Assembly (NCBI RefSeq): GCF_052180255.1
Contig: NZ_CP197466.1
Span: 682,001 to 746,000 of the forward strand
Reading direction: 5' to 3'
Length of the DNA: 64,000 bases
Origin: Paenibacillus_AM sp052180255
GTDB lineage: Bacteria; Bacillota; Bacilli; Paenibacillales; NBRC-103111
The position numbers were made by a program, and so were the translations under genes. The notes under the pieces are model-generated. The model did not search any database. It was not told the DNA's origin and worked only from the letters and a program-made list of their open reading frames with translations. Shown here one piece after another: positions 1 to 9,719 of the stretch; positions within the stretch are counted from its first letter, which is position 1; each line of letters begins with the position of its first letter.

Positions 1-1698
1 TCTCAAGACTGGCCAGAAGATCCAACACTTCCAAATGAAGGTGTACAGTTTGATGCAGTGGTTATGAATCCACCTTATTCTGCGAAGAACTGGAACAGAG
101 CAAATTTAAAAGTCAGCGACCCTCGGTTTGAAGTAGCGGGAGTGTTGCCACCAGACTCCAAAGGAGATTTTGCATTTCTTTTACATGGATTATTCCACTT
201 AGGTCAAAACGGAACAATGGCGATTGTCTTGCCTCACGGGGTTCTGTTCCGTGGTTCATCTGAAGGTGAGATTCGTGAACGATTGCTCAAGAAGAATTAC
301 ATTGATACCATCATCGGCTTGCCAAGCAATTTATTTACCAATACAGGTATCCCAGTAGTTATTATCATTCTGAAGAAGAACCGGGCAATCGGCGAACCTG
401 TCTTAATTATTGATGCTTCTCGCAATTTTGTTAAAGTTGGCAAACAAAACATGCTACAAGAAAAAGACATCGCTAAAATCGTGGATACGTATGTTGAACG
501 AAGATCACAGAAGGGGTACAGTCATTTAGCAACTCGTGAGGAAATACTGGCGAATCAATATAACATGAATATTTCTCGCTACATTGAGGCGCTTGACGAA
601 GAAATTTCTCATGATGTAGATGCGCATCTTCTGGGTGGGATTCCTCAGAAGAGCATTGACGACTTGAAGATTTTGCAGTCTACCGTGTCAGATGTATTGG
701 GGCAATCGTTGAGAGAAATTCGTGCCGGGTATGTTGAACTATTAAAACCAGTTGATGAAATTTCTGTGGATATACTGAGCGACTCGCGCATTATTGACAA
801 ATCAAAAGAAATCGCAAGTAAAGCCAAATCTTATATTGATAAATATTGGGATATTCTACGATATGTAAACATCGACAGTAATTTGACTCAATTAATGGAT
901 GAGATGCTCGTTGAAATCAAGGTGGAGTTATCAGAGTTCAAGTATATTGATACTTATGATGGATATCAGATTGTCGCTGAGATTTGGAAGAATGCACTGG
1001 CACATGATACCGAAATAATTGCGTCAAGTGATTTCTATACGGCAGGACGCACTCGCCAGCCGAATATGGTAACTAAAGGAACGGGTGAAAAGAAACGTGA
1101 AGAGCAAGATGGCTGGTTTGGTAGTATCGTACCGAATGAGTTGATCGCGCAACGTTTATTTAGTGACAAGCTGGAAGAAATTGAATCGAAAAATATTCGC
1201 ATTCAAGAGATTGAAGCTGAGCTGTCAGACTTAATTGAAGCTGCAAAGGTTGAAGATAGCGATGAAGCTAATGCTTTAGGCGACATCTTAAATGAAGCTG
1301 GTGAGGCTTTTGAAAGCAAATTAGTTAAAACAGAGTTGAAGAAGTCTATCAACGGAACAGTTGAATATAACCTACTGAGTAACGTTGAAAAGTTATTCGC
1401 AGATAAATCAGCGCTTAGTAAAGCCGTCAAAGATGATGAAAAGGCGCTTAAAGAAGCCGTGTACGAGCGTATCTTAATTTTGACAGACGAAGAAATCGAC
1501 AACTTAATGTATGAAAAATGGTTCGGAAACGCCGTGGATGCTATGGTTGGTTTGGTAGAACTACCGCTAAAAAAAGAGCTGAAAACGTTGCAAATGTTGA
1601 ACAATCGCTATGCCCATACATTGTCAGCCATTGATGATGAAAGTCGAAACTTGGAACCAGCGTTTGAAGCATTAATGAGTGAATTGGTGGTGCGATAA
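1..1698 (+). CDS. hsdM: Type I restriction-modification DNA methyltransferase subunit HsdM (5' truncated by window edge)
   Basis: The modification subunit transfers a methyl group from SAM to adenine in the asymmetric type I target and joins HsdS and HsdR in one complex. The reading frame is open from base 1, so the start lies upstream of the window. The amino-methyltransferase motif NPPY is seen about 22 residues in (VVMNPPYSAKNW), followed by the rest of the catalytic fold (GTMAIVLPHGVLFRGSSE, GIPVVIIILKK) and a long helical C-terminal half that normally contacts HsdS. The SAM-binding motif I and the N-terminal domain are missing only because of the window edge. The stop overlaps the hsdS start as TAATG, indicating translational coupling. 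About 565 residues are present. Identification is firm. Confidence 0.95.
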   Translation, partial: SQDWPEDPTLPNEGVQFDAVVMNPPYSAKNWNRANLKVSDPRFEVAGVLPPDSKGDFAFLLHGLFHLGQNGTMAIVLPHGVLFRGSSEGEIRERLLKKNYIDTIIGLPSNLFTNTGIPVVIIILKKNRAIGEPVLIIDASRNFVKVGKQNMLQEKDIAKIVDTYVERRSQKGYSHLATREEILANQYNMNISRYIEALDEEISHDVDAHLLGGIPQKSIDDLKILQSTVSDVLGQSLREIRAGYVELLKPVDEISVDILSDSRIIDKSKEIASKAKSYIDKYWDILRYVNIDSNLTQLMDEMLVEIKVELSEFKYIDTYDGYQIVAEIWKNALAHDTEIIASSDFYTAGRTRQPNMVTKGTGEKKREEQDGWFGSIVPNELIAQRLFSDKLEEIESKNIRIQEIEAELSDLIEAAKVEDSDEANALGDILNEAGEAFESKLVKTELKKSINGTVEYNLLSNVEKLFADKSALSKAVKDDEKALKEAVYERILILTDEEIDNLMYEKWFGNAVDAMVGLVELPLKKELKTLQMLNNRYAHTLSAIDDESRNLEPAFEALMSELVVR

Positions 1699-2960
1699 TG
1701 AATGAACAAAAAAAACTAGTGCCAAAAAGGCGTTTTAAGGAATATCAAAACACTAACGCTTGGGAACAGTGTGAGTGGGTAAACACAGTCGATATTTCGA
1801 CTAATATGATAGATCCCAGAACCGGTAAGTATGATAATTTGCCGCACATCGGGCCGGGAAATATTGAATCATTCAGCGGACGATTATACGACAATGTGAA
1901 CACCGTGAAAGATGATAACTTGATTAGTGGTAAGTTCCTTTTCAATAAAGGCGATATCATTTACGGGAAGATAAATCCGCAACTCGGAAAGTACGTTTTT
2001 GCACCATTTGAAGGGCTTGCGAGTGCAGATGCTTACGTACTGAATGCAAAAAATGGACTTGAGCAAACCTTCTTATTCACTCTGCTTCAAACGCAGCATT
2101 TCTTCAAATATTCAGTGTCGGTTTCAATGCGTTCCGGTATGCCGAAAATTAACCGCGACGAGTTGAATGAGTATAAATTTAATGCTCCAAGCGTAGAGGA
2201 GCAGAAGCGTATAGGCGAATTTTTCTTATCACTTGACCACCTCATCACCCTTCATCAGCGTAAGTTAGAAAAAACGAAAGCGTTAAAATCTGCTTATCTA
2301 TCTGAAATGTTTCCCGCTGAAGGTGAGTGTGAGCCAAGAAGGAGATTTGCCGGATTCACGGAAGCTTGGGAACAGCGTAGGTTGGGGGAACTCATGGAGA
2401 TTTCATCTGCGTCTCGCGTTCATAAAGAAGAATGGACGAAAACCGGAGTCCCTTTTTTTAGATCCAGTGATGTTGTATCAGCGTTTAAAGGATTAGAAAA
2501 TGATAAGGCTTTTATCTCATATGAGCTTTTTGAAGAGTTATCAAATAAATCTGGAAAAGTACAGGAAGATGATCTATTGGTAACAGGTGGTGGCTCAATA
2601 GGAATTCCCTATAAGGTTAAGAACAATGAGCCTTTATACTTCAAGGATGCTGACTTAATTTGGCTAAAAAAATCAGTCTTAATTAATAGCGATTTTTTAT
2701 ATACCTATTTAATAACATCAGTTTTTAGAAGATACGTTGGTAGTATTACTCATATTGGAACAATTTCACATTATACGATTGAGCAGGCAAAGGCTACTCC
2801 GATTATGATGCCTAAAATTGAAGAACAATCGCAAATCGGCAAATTCTTCGCACACCTCGATCACCTCATCACCCTTCATCAGCGTAAGCTGGAAAAATTA
2901 CAAAGTATTAAAAAAGCATACCTAAATGAGATGTTTGTTAGAGGGGAGCGTAAGTCATGA
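1698..2960 (+). CDS. hsdS: Type I restriction-modification specificity subunit HsdS
   Basis: This 420-residue protein determines which DNA sequence the type I enzyme recognises. It has the expected two target-recognition domains, each closed by a conserved helical spacer: the first ends with DHLITLHQRKLEKTKAL near residues 180-195 and the second with DHLITLHQRKLEKLQSI near 390-405. The start of each half is also repeated (AWEQCEW near residue 18, AWEQRRLGEL near 225). The spacer repeats are identical over 27 bases at DNA level (2238-2264 and 2863-2889). The two variable domains differ strongly, as expected for a bipartite target. The gene overlaps hsdM by one base and hsdR by four (ATGA). The spacer style resembles the EcoR124 (type IC) family. 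Confidence 0.95.
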   Translation: MNEQKKLVPKRRFKEYQNTNAWEQCEWVNTVDISTNMIDPRTGKYDNLPHIGPGNIESFSGRLYDNVNTVKDDNLISGKFLFNKGDIIYGKINPQLGKYVFAPFEGLASADAYVLNAKNGLEQTFLFTLLQTQHFFKYSVSVSMRSGMPKINRDELNEYKFNAPSVEEQKRIGEFFLSLDHLITLHQRKLEKTKALKSAYLSEMFPAEGECEPRRRFAGFTEAWEQRRLGELMEISSASRVHKEEWTKTGVPFFRSSDVVSAFKGLENDKAFISYELFEELSNKSGKVQEDDLLVTGGGSIGIPYKVKNNEPLYFKDADLIWLKKSVLINSDFLYTYLITSVFRRYVGSITHIGTISHYTIEQAKATPIMMPKIEEQSQIGKFFAHLDHLITLHQRKLEKLQSIKKAYLNEMFVRGERKS

Positions 2961-5900
2961 GTAGTGCACCAAAAGCTGCGGCAGAGAAAACCTATCAAGA
3001 AAATTTTGTTAAAGAACTTCAAAAATATAAATGGCAAGCTCCTGACTTCTTAGATGGAAATATTCAAAAAGTGACCGTTGCTGATCTGGTTGCTCATTGG
3101 CGTTGCGAATTGAACCGTATTAATGCCGACCAGCTAGAGGGTGTGGAATTAACGGATAACGAGTTCAAACAAGTTATGGCAAAAGTTAATCGTATCAGCA
3201 ACAGCTATGAAGCATCCAAGATTTTAGCCATTGAAGAATCAAAAGGAAAGATTGATGGCATTTACCGAGATGATAATCCAAATATCACGAGAAAACAAAT
3301 CACGTTGACCATATTTAAAAAAGCTGAAGTCCGTGGCGGAGATTCAAGCTATAAAATTGCTAGAGAAGTACAGACATCAAATAACAACCGTTTTGATCTT
3401 GTCTTGCTTATCAATGGCTTACCGTTAATTAATATTGAGCAAAAACGTACTGACAAAACGCTAGACGAGGCATTTGGACAGTTTATACGCTACTATCGTG
3501 ACGGCGAATACAGCAATAACTTTATGGCCTTTTCGCAGATGATGGTCATTACTTCTGAAATTGCCACTCGATATTTTGCCACTCCAAAAACCGTAGGAGA
3601 TTTTAACCCTAGCTTTGTCTTTCATTGGTCGGATAAAGACAACAAACCGATTAACAATTGGCAAACAGTAGTGGAGCACTTTCTGATGATTCCAATGGCT
3701 CATCAAATGGTAGGAGATTACTTGGTGATTGACGAAGCAAAAGATGAAGAAAATAGGCGCCATATGCTATTGCGTCCATATCAAGTGTATGCCCTACAAT
3801 CTGTCGAAGGTGCTGCTTTTGGTTGGGATAATGATGAGAAAATTCCTCATGGTGGATTTGTCTGGCATACCACTGGCTCAGGGAAGACCATCACGAGTTT
3901 TAAGACAGCTTTGTTTTTATCGACTAGGGCAGGATTTGATAAGGTCGTCTTCCTTGTTGATAGACGAGAGTTAGACAACCGTACAAGTGAGAACTTCAAA
4001 GCGTACGCTGCTTACGAAGCTGTTTCCGTTGATGATACGAAGCACACTTATCAGCTGAAAAAGATACTTAAGTCAGCTAAACATGGAATTGTGGTAACGA
4101 CAACATTCAAACTGAACTCTTTAGTTAAGGAACTGGAAGAAGCTCAGGATCATAGTTTAGCAGATAAGAGAATCGTTTTTATCATCGATGAAGCTCACCG
4201 TACGACAATGGGTCAGATGATGGGAACCATTAAGAGTTATTTTAAGAAAAACGGACTTTTCTATGGCTTTACTGGAACACCATTATTTGATGAGAATAAG
4301 ATCAAAGGAAAAGTTAACGAAAAAAGCGAAGTCATCGATACAACCGAAAAGCTATTTGGACCTAAGTTACATCAATATACAATTGATGAGGCGATTACGG
4401 ATAAAAACGTATTAGGTTTTCATGTTGATTATATCAACACTGGAGAGTTCAAGAGCTATGATGATTTAAGAGAGAAATTGGCTGAAAAGATTAAGGAAAA
4501 ACATCCGGAATTGACGGAAAGAGAAATCGAACGTCAAGTTCAAGAAAAGTCAGAAGTAGACCTCGAAAAGGAAGCTAAAGAACGAGGATTACTTATTTAC
4601 CAAGATGAAACGCATATCCCACGTGTGGTTGAAGAAATTTTGAATAACTGGGAGTCTCAATCACAAAATAGAGAATTTAATGCTATTTTAACTGTAGCCT
4701 ATAAATACCGAGTGATTGCATATTATGATGAATTCAAGAAACAACTGACAGCTCGTGGTGAAAAGTTAAACGTGGCGATGACGTTTAGTTTCGGTAACGA
4801 AAATGATCCTACGCCAATAGATCCTAAACTTGTAAAGGGCATGTTTAAGGACTACGCTGCATTTACCGGTATTGAGTTTGTCGCCGGTGATAAAAAACAC
4901 GGTGAGGATGCTTATTTTGAAGATCTCGTGGAGCGTGCCACTCGCGGCGGTAGTGGACGAAATCCTAAAAATATTGATCTAATAATTGTGGCAGATCAAT
5001 TACTGACAGGCTATGACTCTAAGCGTCTTAATACACTTTATGTTGACCGTTCACTTGAACTTCAAGGGTTGATTCAAGCCTATTCACGAACAAATCGTGT
5101 GTTTGGCTCAAATAAAGAGTTTGGAACGATTATCAATTTCCAATATCCACGGCTTACTGAAAAAATCGTAGATAAAGCTTTGGAGCTGTATGGAAGCGGG
5201 GGTAAGAGCAGTAAAGCAATCGTAGATACTTATGAAACAGCTGTAAAAAAACTAGCCATAAAAGTAATTGAAATGATCCCTACTTTACCTGATCCTACTG
5301 AGTGGCAGGCGATTGGAAATGATGAAGAGAAAAAAGAAGCATTTATACTTGCTTATAAGGATGCTGCTGAACAGCTTAATCTAGTAGAACAATACTATGA
5401 ATTTAAGTGGAATGATTTAGCTTTTGGTATTGATGAGCATACTTGGTTGCAGTATGTAGGTGCTTATAGAAACTTAACGTGGAAGCCAGGAACTACACCT
5501 CCAACAGCATCAATCAATCCACTTGTTGGAAAAACTAAGCTAGCAGGAACACAAGTAATTGATGCGAATCATATTCTTAGTTTGATTGGTTCAAAAGTTA
5601 CCGTGTCTAACGGCGTACAAACAGTGGATGGTGAAACACTCCGTATTATATATGAGCAAATTCAAGAGCTGAGTAACATGGGGGAACACGAACAAGCTCA
5701 AATATTGAAGGAATTTGTGGATACGGAACTTGTATCCGGTAACTTATCGAGCGGTCTGGAATTTGATGAGGCGTTTGAAGTTTGGAAAGCAGGTAAGCTG
5801 CAGAACATAGTTAATGGTTTTGCTTTAGAGTGGGGACTAGATAGTGATTTGCTCTACAAATCGGTGAATGCATATTCTATATTACAGCCTGATGTTGTTC

Positions 5901-6040
5901 CTTACATCAATGAGCTCATTAGTAGTATTAATTTTAGTAAGGCAACCAATCAAACGGCAGGCAACTTATTAAGGCATAATATGACGCTAACTACCAAACT
6001 TCCGGCGTGGATTGCTGAAATTAAGCAAAAATATAGTTAA
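2957..6040 (+). CDS. hsdR: Type I restriction endonuclease motor/nuclease subunit HsdR
   Basis: This is the restriction and translocation subunit, 1027 residues, close to the usual length for EcoR124-type HsdR. An N-terminal PD-(D/E)XK nuclease is visible as FDLVLLINGLPLINIEQKR near residues 145-163. The superfamily 2 motor follows: Walker A HTTGSGKT near residue 307, DEAH (FIIDEAHRT) near 411, a GFTGTPLF motif near 440, and the late helicase motif QAYSRTNRVFG near 715. The C-terminal quarter is helical and probably docks to HsdM. It is translated by ATGA overlap with hsdS, so hsdMSR is one operon. No frameshift is seen, so the system looks complete apart from the window cut in hsdM. Confidence 0.95.
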   Translation: MSSAPKAAAEKTYQENFVKELQKYKWQAPDFLDGNIQKVTVADLVAHWRCELNRINADQLEGVELTDNEFKQVMAKVNRISNSYEASKILAIEESKGKIDGIYRDDNPNITRKQITLTIFKKAEVRGGDSSYKIAREVQTSNNNRFDLVLLINGLPLINIEQKRTDKTLDEAFGQFIRYYRDGEYSNNFMAFSQMMVITSEIATRYFATPKTVGDFNPSFVFHWSDKDNKPINNWQTVVEHFLMIPMAHQMVGDYLVIDEAKDEENRRHMLLRPYQVYALQSVEGAAFGWDNDEKIPHGGFVWHTTGSGKTITSFKTALFLSTRAGFDKVVFLVDRRELDNRTSENFKAYAAYEAVSVDDTKHTYQLKKILKSAKHGIVVTTTFKLNSLVKELEEAQDHSLADKRIVFIIDEAHRTTMGQMMGTIKSYFKKNGLFYGFTGTPLFDENKIKGKVNEKSEVIDTTEKLFGPKLHQYTIDEAITDKNVLGFHVDYINTGEFKSYDDLREKLAEKIKEKHPELTEREIERQVQEKSEVDLEKEAKERGLLIYQDETHIPRVVEEILNNWESQSQNREFNAILTVAYKYRVIAYYDEFKKQLTARGEKLNVAMTFSFGNENDPTPIDPKLVKGMFKDYAAFTGIEFVAGDKKHGEDAYFEDLVERATRGGSGRNPKNIDLIIVADQLLTGYDSKRLNTLYVDRSLELQGLIQAYSRTNRVFGSNKEFGTIINFQYPRLTEKIVDKALELYGSGGKSSKAIVDTYETAVKKLAIKVIEMIPTLPDPTEWQAIGNDEEKKEAFILAYKDAAEQLNLVEQYYEFKWNDLAFGIDEHTWLQYVGAYRNLTWKPGTTPPTASINPLVGKTKLAGTQVIDANHILSLIGSKVTVSNGVQTVDGETLRIIYEQIQELSNMGEHEQAQILKEFVDTELVSGNLSSGLEFDEAFEVWKAGKLQNIVNGFALEWGLDSDLLYKSVNAYSILQPDVVPYINELISSINFSKATNQTAGNLLRHNMTLTTKLPAWIAEIKQKYS

Positions 6041-6071
6041 CCTGATGGTGCTCTTGTAGTGTTTACGGACC

Positions 6072-6276
6072 TGTTGACGTCTTGTTGACGAACATCGTCA
6101 ACAACCAATAAAACGCAAACAAATAGAACAGTACGGCATGGTTAAAACCCTTGTAAATTAAGGGTTTTAACCAACTAATACAGAACCCAACCAACTCCCA
6201 CATGTTCCCGCATACGGTGCATGTGGAGTCGGTGGCTTTGTTGGTGAGAAAGTAGTTTGAAGTCACATTTACCTAA
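6072..6276 (+). repeat. Long palindromic intergenic element, copy 1 (E1)
   Basis: About 205 bases starting 31 bases after the hsdR stop, closely similar to 16312-16519. It contains three inverted repeats in the same order as the other copy: a 9-bp stem with a 5-base loop (6082-6104), a 13-bp stem with a 7-base loop (6140-6172), and a looser stem pairing CTCCCACATG (6195-6204) with CATGTGGAG (6220-6228). In the second stem one base pair differs between the copies by a compensated change (G-C here, A-T there). A 67-codon antisense ORF across it is not credible. It may be a structured RNA, a recombination site or a palindromic mobile element. Nothing in the sequence decides this. Confidence 0.6.
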
Positions 6277-6293
6277 AAACCATAACCTTTAGA

Positions 6294-6327
6294 AAAAGCT
6301 CAAAAAGATAATTTTGAGCTTTTTTTT
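6294..6327 (+). terminator. Rho-independent terminator
   Basis: AAGCTCAAAA and TTTTGAGCTT pair around a short loop and a run of eight T follows. The same terminator, with the downstream gene, recurs at 15408-15440, so it belongs to the duplicated block. It could end hsdMSR transcripts or an RNA from the E1 element. Confidence 0.8.
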
Positions 6328-6346
6328 ACGAAATAAAGGGGCATAA

Positions 6347-6935
6347 ATGAGAATGTCGAATCTACTGCCAAGTGGTTTCCATCAGTTACCGTTTTACCGC
6401 TACTATATTTTTGGAGGGAATATCCGATTAATAGAAAATTTCATTTAGAGAATGTTGGAAAAGAGGAAGACATTTACGCATCAAACGGAGAAGCTACTTC
6501 AGGATTCGGTTTGTTTGTTTTGTCTAATGAACGCATAGAATACCATTTTAGAGAGGAAGACATGAGTTTAGACGAAGCGGAGTCATATATCGAAAATTAT
6601 TTAAATAATCTACCTGATGAAACAGTCGATGAATTATGCAAAAAAATGTGCGCTTGGAAAGATAATGTACTGACAGATTGTTATCCAGATATGAAATGCC
6701 CAGATGGTTTGTTGGATGCTTAGGGCAGGGATATCTTACGTTTTATTTCAGTAAGTGATATTTATATCTACAGAAATCCTTATGATAAAAATGATACCCT
6801 ATTTGGAGCAAGTGTTTGGGCTGGTATGGAATGGGAATTTGAAGATGGTATTGAAATTATTATCAAAGGCAAGGAAGTTCTTGAAGTACGTGAGTTTCTA
6901 GGTTATGGGGAGAAAACGACTACATGTAACGAAAT
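6347..6935 (+). pseudogene. Decayed copy of the frameshifted hypothetical gene found at 15459-16057
   Basis: This is a near-identical second copy of the gene at 15459. It starts at ATG 6347 behind AAAGGGG and runs into TAG at the same place as the other copy unless ribosomes or the annotator shift by -1 at A AAT TTC. In the -1 frame it then has a further lesion not seen in the other copy: CAG to TAG at 6721-6723 (GATGCTTAGGGC against GATGCTCAGGGC). A deletion of about 15 bases near 6909 removes the segment that encodes HAIWE in the other copy. The dead IS3 element begins about 65 bases downstream. It is clearly non-functional as a full-length gene. The family was not recognised with confidence. 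Confidence 0.75.
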
Positions 6936-6999
6936 AAGCCTTAGCAGAACTCTACTTTCCGATTCTTGTCCCGTTCCATCCAAGGAATCCGTAGTGTAT

Positions 7000-8211
7000 T
7001 GTCAACAGAAAATTGGACAACATTTATGAGGTCAATCGTCTAGCTTCTACAGGCGTAAGATAACCTAGAGTCCCATGATTTCGATGATAGTTGTACCGGT
7101 TGACGTAATCGCTGAGTTCCAGCGCTAACTGCTCCGAATTCAGAAAATGAACATGGTTGGCAAACTCCGTTTTGAAGATCTTAAACATGGCTTCTGCAAC
7201 CGCATTGTCATAAGGGCAGCCTTTCTTACTTAGGGAACGTTCGATGCCGAAGGCTATCAGGGCCTCAGAGATAAGCTTGTTATCGAATACCCTGCCTCTA
7301 TCGGTGTGGAACATTTGGATGCGATCCAGGCGCACTGAAATGCTCGCAATGGCCCTGTAAACCAATTCGGCTGTCTTTCGGGGACCACTGCTAAAGCCCA
7401 AGATTTCACGGTTAAACAGGTCGACAAACAAGCATACATACATAATGTCATTTACCGGCAACACGTACATAAGTCAAGTCGCTCACCAAATCGGCATAAG
7501 GCTCGTCCTGATTGAACTTTCGCTGTAGCTGGTTTTCCATCTTAGACTCGTTAGAATCGGCCTTATGTGGCTTGAATTGGGCAACGGTGTAATTGGATAC
7601 TAACCCATGCTTTTTCATAATCTGACCGATTTTTCGGCGTGAGATCTCAATCGACTCTTTCTTTAGCTCCACTTTGATCTTGCGCGTTCCGTAGTTATTG
7701 CGACTGGCAGTGAAGATCCTGAGAACGGCATCTTCAAGGGGTTGTTCCTCTTTATTCGTTGCAGGTTCGGGCTTGTAATAATAAGAGCTTCTCGGGATTT
7801 GTAGGACGCTGCACATTGTTGATACCGAGTATTTGTGAGCATTGTTTCTAATCACATTTACTTTCGTCCCATTGATCAGTGCTGCTTGCTTTAAAATGTC
7901 ATTCTCCATCTTGAGGCGCTGGTTTTCTTTTCGCAGGGCAATGAGTTCATTATCTTCGGGAGATCGGTTTGCTTTCTCAGAAAACGATCCAGAGCGTTGA
8001 CTCTGCCCAATCCAACGGTCAAGAGCAGATGCAGTCAGATCGTATTCCCTAATAAAGTCGCTCCGTGATTTACCACCTTCGTACAGTTGAACCATCTGTT
8101 TCTTAAATTCATCTGTAAACTTACGTCTAGTTTGAGGCATTGTAGTTTCACTCCTTGTCTGTTGTGCTCATTCTACTAGCCCTCAATTTATCTGTCCAAC
8201 TTACTGTAACC
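7000..8211 (-). mobile_element. IS3-family insertion sequence (IS150-like group), inactivated
   Basis: An IS of about 1.2 kb carries a transposase on the minus strand and imperfect terminal inverted repeats. The left end reads TCAACAGAAAATTGGACA at about 7002. The right end, read on the minus strand from about 8211, is GTTACAGTAAGTTGGACA; they share the ACAG-AA-TTGGACA core and continue with a further similar ATTTATGAGG/AAATTGAGGG stretch. No clear target-site duplication was found. The transposase is broken, so the element cannot move by itself. It lies just downstream of the decayed duplicate gene and upstream of the Hachiman genes, consistent with an accessory region that has gained and lost DNA repeatedly. 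Confidence 0.85.
7024..8140 (-). pseudogene. IS3-family transposase, OrfA fused to OrfB, with stop codon and 4-bp insertion
   Basis: The N-terminal part (start at 8140) is an IS3 OrfA: helix-turn-helix RRKFTDEFKKQMVQLYEGG and a leucine zipper ending ENDILKQAAL. It runs without the usual frameshift straight into OrfB (GTKVNVIRNNAHKYSVSTMC), continuing to the first catalytic Asp in LVSDLTYVRVAGK. There TGG has become TGA and a TATG duplication follows (GTATGTATGC), moving the rest of the integrase core into another frame (7024-7470). That part holds the second Asp (HTDRGRVFDN) and the Glu (DNAVAEAMFK). Two independent lesions in the DDE core make it a pseudogene. The in-frame OrfA-OrfB fusion is itself unusual, since the family normally makes the fusion by -1 frameshifting. 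Confidence 0.85.
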
Positions 8212-8272
8212 GATCCATATTATTCCCCTTAGTGGGGTAGGGGAATGGGAAACACATGTGGGTTCAGGTTTC

Positions 8273-8410
8273 CTACATGACATATGACGTGCTCAGGTAC
8301 GGCTTTACCACGTGCATGATAACATGATCTGTCATGAATCCCTCGCTCTTAAGATTCATATAGTAAGCGGCTTCTTCAACCGTCATCAGCCTGTTACTTT
8401 TGATAAGCAT
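8273..8410 (-). CDS. Small excisionase-like helix-turn-helix protein (45 aa)
   Basis: The start ATG at 8410 has a good ribosome binding site (GAGGTGACAAC before ATG on the minus strand). The product begins MLIKSNRLMTVEEAAYYMNL, which matches the first helix-turn-helix of excisionase/MerR-type DNA-binding domains (TVEEAAEYLxL in the family). The expected second half of such a domain (about 60 residues) is replaced by an unrelated tail, MTDHVIMHVVKPYL, so it is probably a shortened or frame-disrupted remnant. An upstream in-frame extension to 8491 exists but lacks a binding site. It sits between the IS and hamA, and may be a leftover of an integrative element. Confidence 0.45.
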   Translation of the reverse strand: MLIKSNRLMTVEEAAYYMNLKSEGFMTDHVIMHVVKPYLSTSYVM

Positions 8411-8771
8411 GTTGTCACCTCTTTTCATACTTTTGATGACAGTATAAGAACAGGTTGTCATGACATAACAAGCAACGGGTAATGATTTCAACCCGCAAAT
8501 ATGGAATCTAGCAATTTTATTGATGAAAGGCGAGAAGAGGATATGAAAATTATGTTATAAATGTAGCCATAAAAGTGCAGGTAGAGCATATTGGGGGGAA
8601 TTTTGTACAGAGAAAATGAGGGTAAATTTTGTGGAGGGAATTAAATACAACACGTTAGGCACTGGGTACTAGAAATGAGACAGCTCAATTCGACTTCAAT
8701 CGCCTAAATTATGGTACTATGGTATCAGAGCATTAAAATTCTGTAAGTATTCGTTAATTCGGGGTGAAAAC
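8411..8771. other. Non-coding stretch upstream of hamA
   Basis: About 360 AT-rich bases with no supported gene. It must hold the hamA promoter, but no convincing -35/-10 pair was found; TATGGT near 8720 is a weak -10 candidate. No clear inverted repeat or operator stands out. Confidence 0.4.
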
Positions 8772-9719
8772 ATGAGTACTACAATAAAATTTACATCTAA
8801 GAAGTATAAAACATTTGAAGTGCATAATATCGTGGATAATTTTAGTTTTTTTCATATTGAAATAAAAAATGATGAATCACTTTTTCTAAAGGGATTATCT
8901 GACTACATTTTCAATGAAGATAATTTGCTGTGCTATGCAAAAAATATAAAAGCTATTAATTTTGAACCTGAAAGAAGGAATTACGTTTCCTTATTCAGGG
9001 AACTGCATAATTTTATTGACGATGAAAATATTGACTGGGTAGAAATTGATCTTGATTTAGAAGATGTATTAGTTGATGAGTACGATAAGGTTAAAATAAA
9101 GAACGGGAAGAAATTTATAAGATTAAGTAAGATCGGCAGAATAGGGGAATATATTTTTCATATTTTTCTTTCAGACTATTTTAATTTCAATTGCATAATT
9201 CCAAAGGTTAAGCTTACTACCGACAGAAACATGAGCGTGTATGGAATCGATGCGCTCTTTTTAGATAAAACAAATCAAATGATTCTATTTGGAGAGTCAA
9301 AAGTTGCAAATAAATTAGATAATGGAATCACATTGGTAAACAAATCTCTAAAAAATTATGAAAAAGAAATCAGAGAAGAATATTCATTAGTCTTATCAAA
9401 TAGCCATTTGAAACTAAATGGATTGGAAGATTTATTTCCAGGGCAGACAGAAGTATGCATAACATTTGATGAGTTTCTAACTCAAACAAATACCAAGAAC
9501 ATAGGCGTGCCAATATTCATTGCACATGGAGAAGAAATTGACCATAAAGTAATTCTCCAAAGATTACACAAAAAAATTAATCGAACAAGGTATTTTAACC
9601 TGAACACAATTTATTATGTTATTTCACTTCCAATAATCAATAAAAGAAAATTATTTAGTTATCTAACTAATACAATTAGTGAAAAGTTGGAGGAGTATAA
9701 TGCGTCTGCAAACGGTTAG
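8772..9719 (+). CDS. hamA: Hachiman anti-phage system nuclease HamA (DUF1837-like)
   Basis: A 315-residue protein starting at ATG 8772 behind GGGGTGA. The C-terminal half matches the HamA/DUF1837 pattern: KIGRIGEYIFHIFL (Glu126), then KVKLTTDRNMSVYGIDALFL (Asp160) and FGESKVANKL (Glu175, Lys177), followed by a helix NKSLKNY. This spacing fits a PD-(D/E)XK nuclease active site. In Hachiman, HamA is the DNA-degrading effector held in check by the helicase HamB until phage DNA damage is sensed (known of the family). The next gene is a helicase with only a short overlap, the expected operon partner. The low GC content relative to flanking housekeeping-type genes suggests transfer. The N-terminal 110 residues are less conserved and unassigned. 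Confidence 0.8.
   Translation: MSTTIKFTSKKYKTFEVHNIVDNFSFFHIEIKNDESLFLKGLSDYIFNEDNLLCYAKNIKAINFEPERRNYVSLFRELHNFIDDENIDWVEIDLDLEDVLVDEYDKVKIKNGKKFIRLSKIGRIGEYIFHIFLSDYFNFNCIIPKVKLTTDRNMSVYGIDALFLDKTNQMILFGESKVANKLDNGITLVNKSLKNYEKEIREEYSLVLSNSHLKLNGLEDLFPGQTEVCITFDEFLTQTNTKNIGVPIFIAHGEEIDHKVILQRLHKKINRTRYFNLNTIYYVISLPIINKRKLFSYLTNTISEKLEEYNASANG

Noticed and set aside
6082..6172. CRISPR-like or integron attC-like hairpin
   Set aside because: No repeated spacing units, only one palindrome set per locus, and no GTTRRRY core or integrase nearby.
6063..6266. 67-codon minus-strand ORF across element E1
   Set aside because: It lies in the palindromic repeat, has no ribosome binding site and the other copy of the element does not keep the frame.
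9679..9699. Upstream start for hamB at 9679
   Set aside because: No Shine-Dalgarno sequence; the GGAGGAG falls between 9679 and 9700 and fits ATG 9700.
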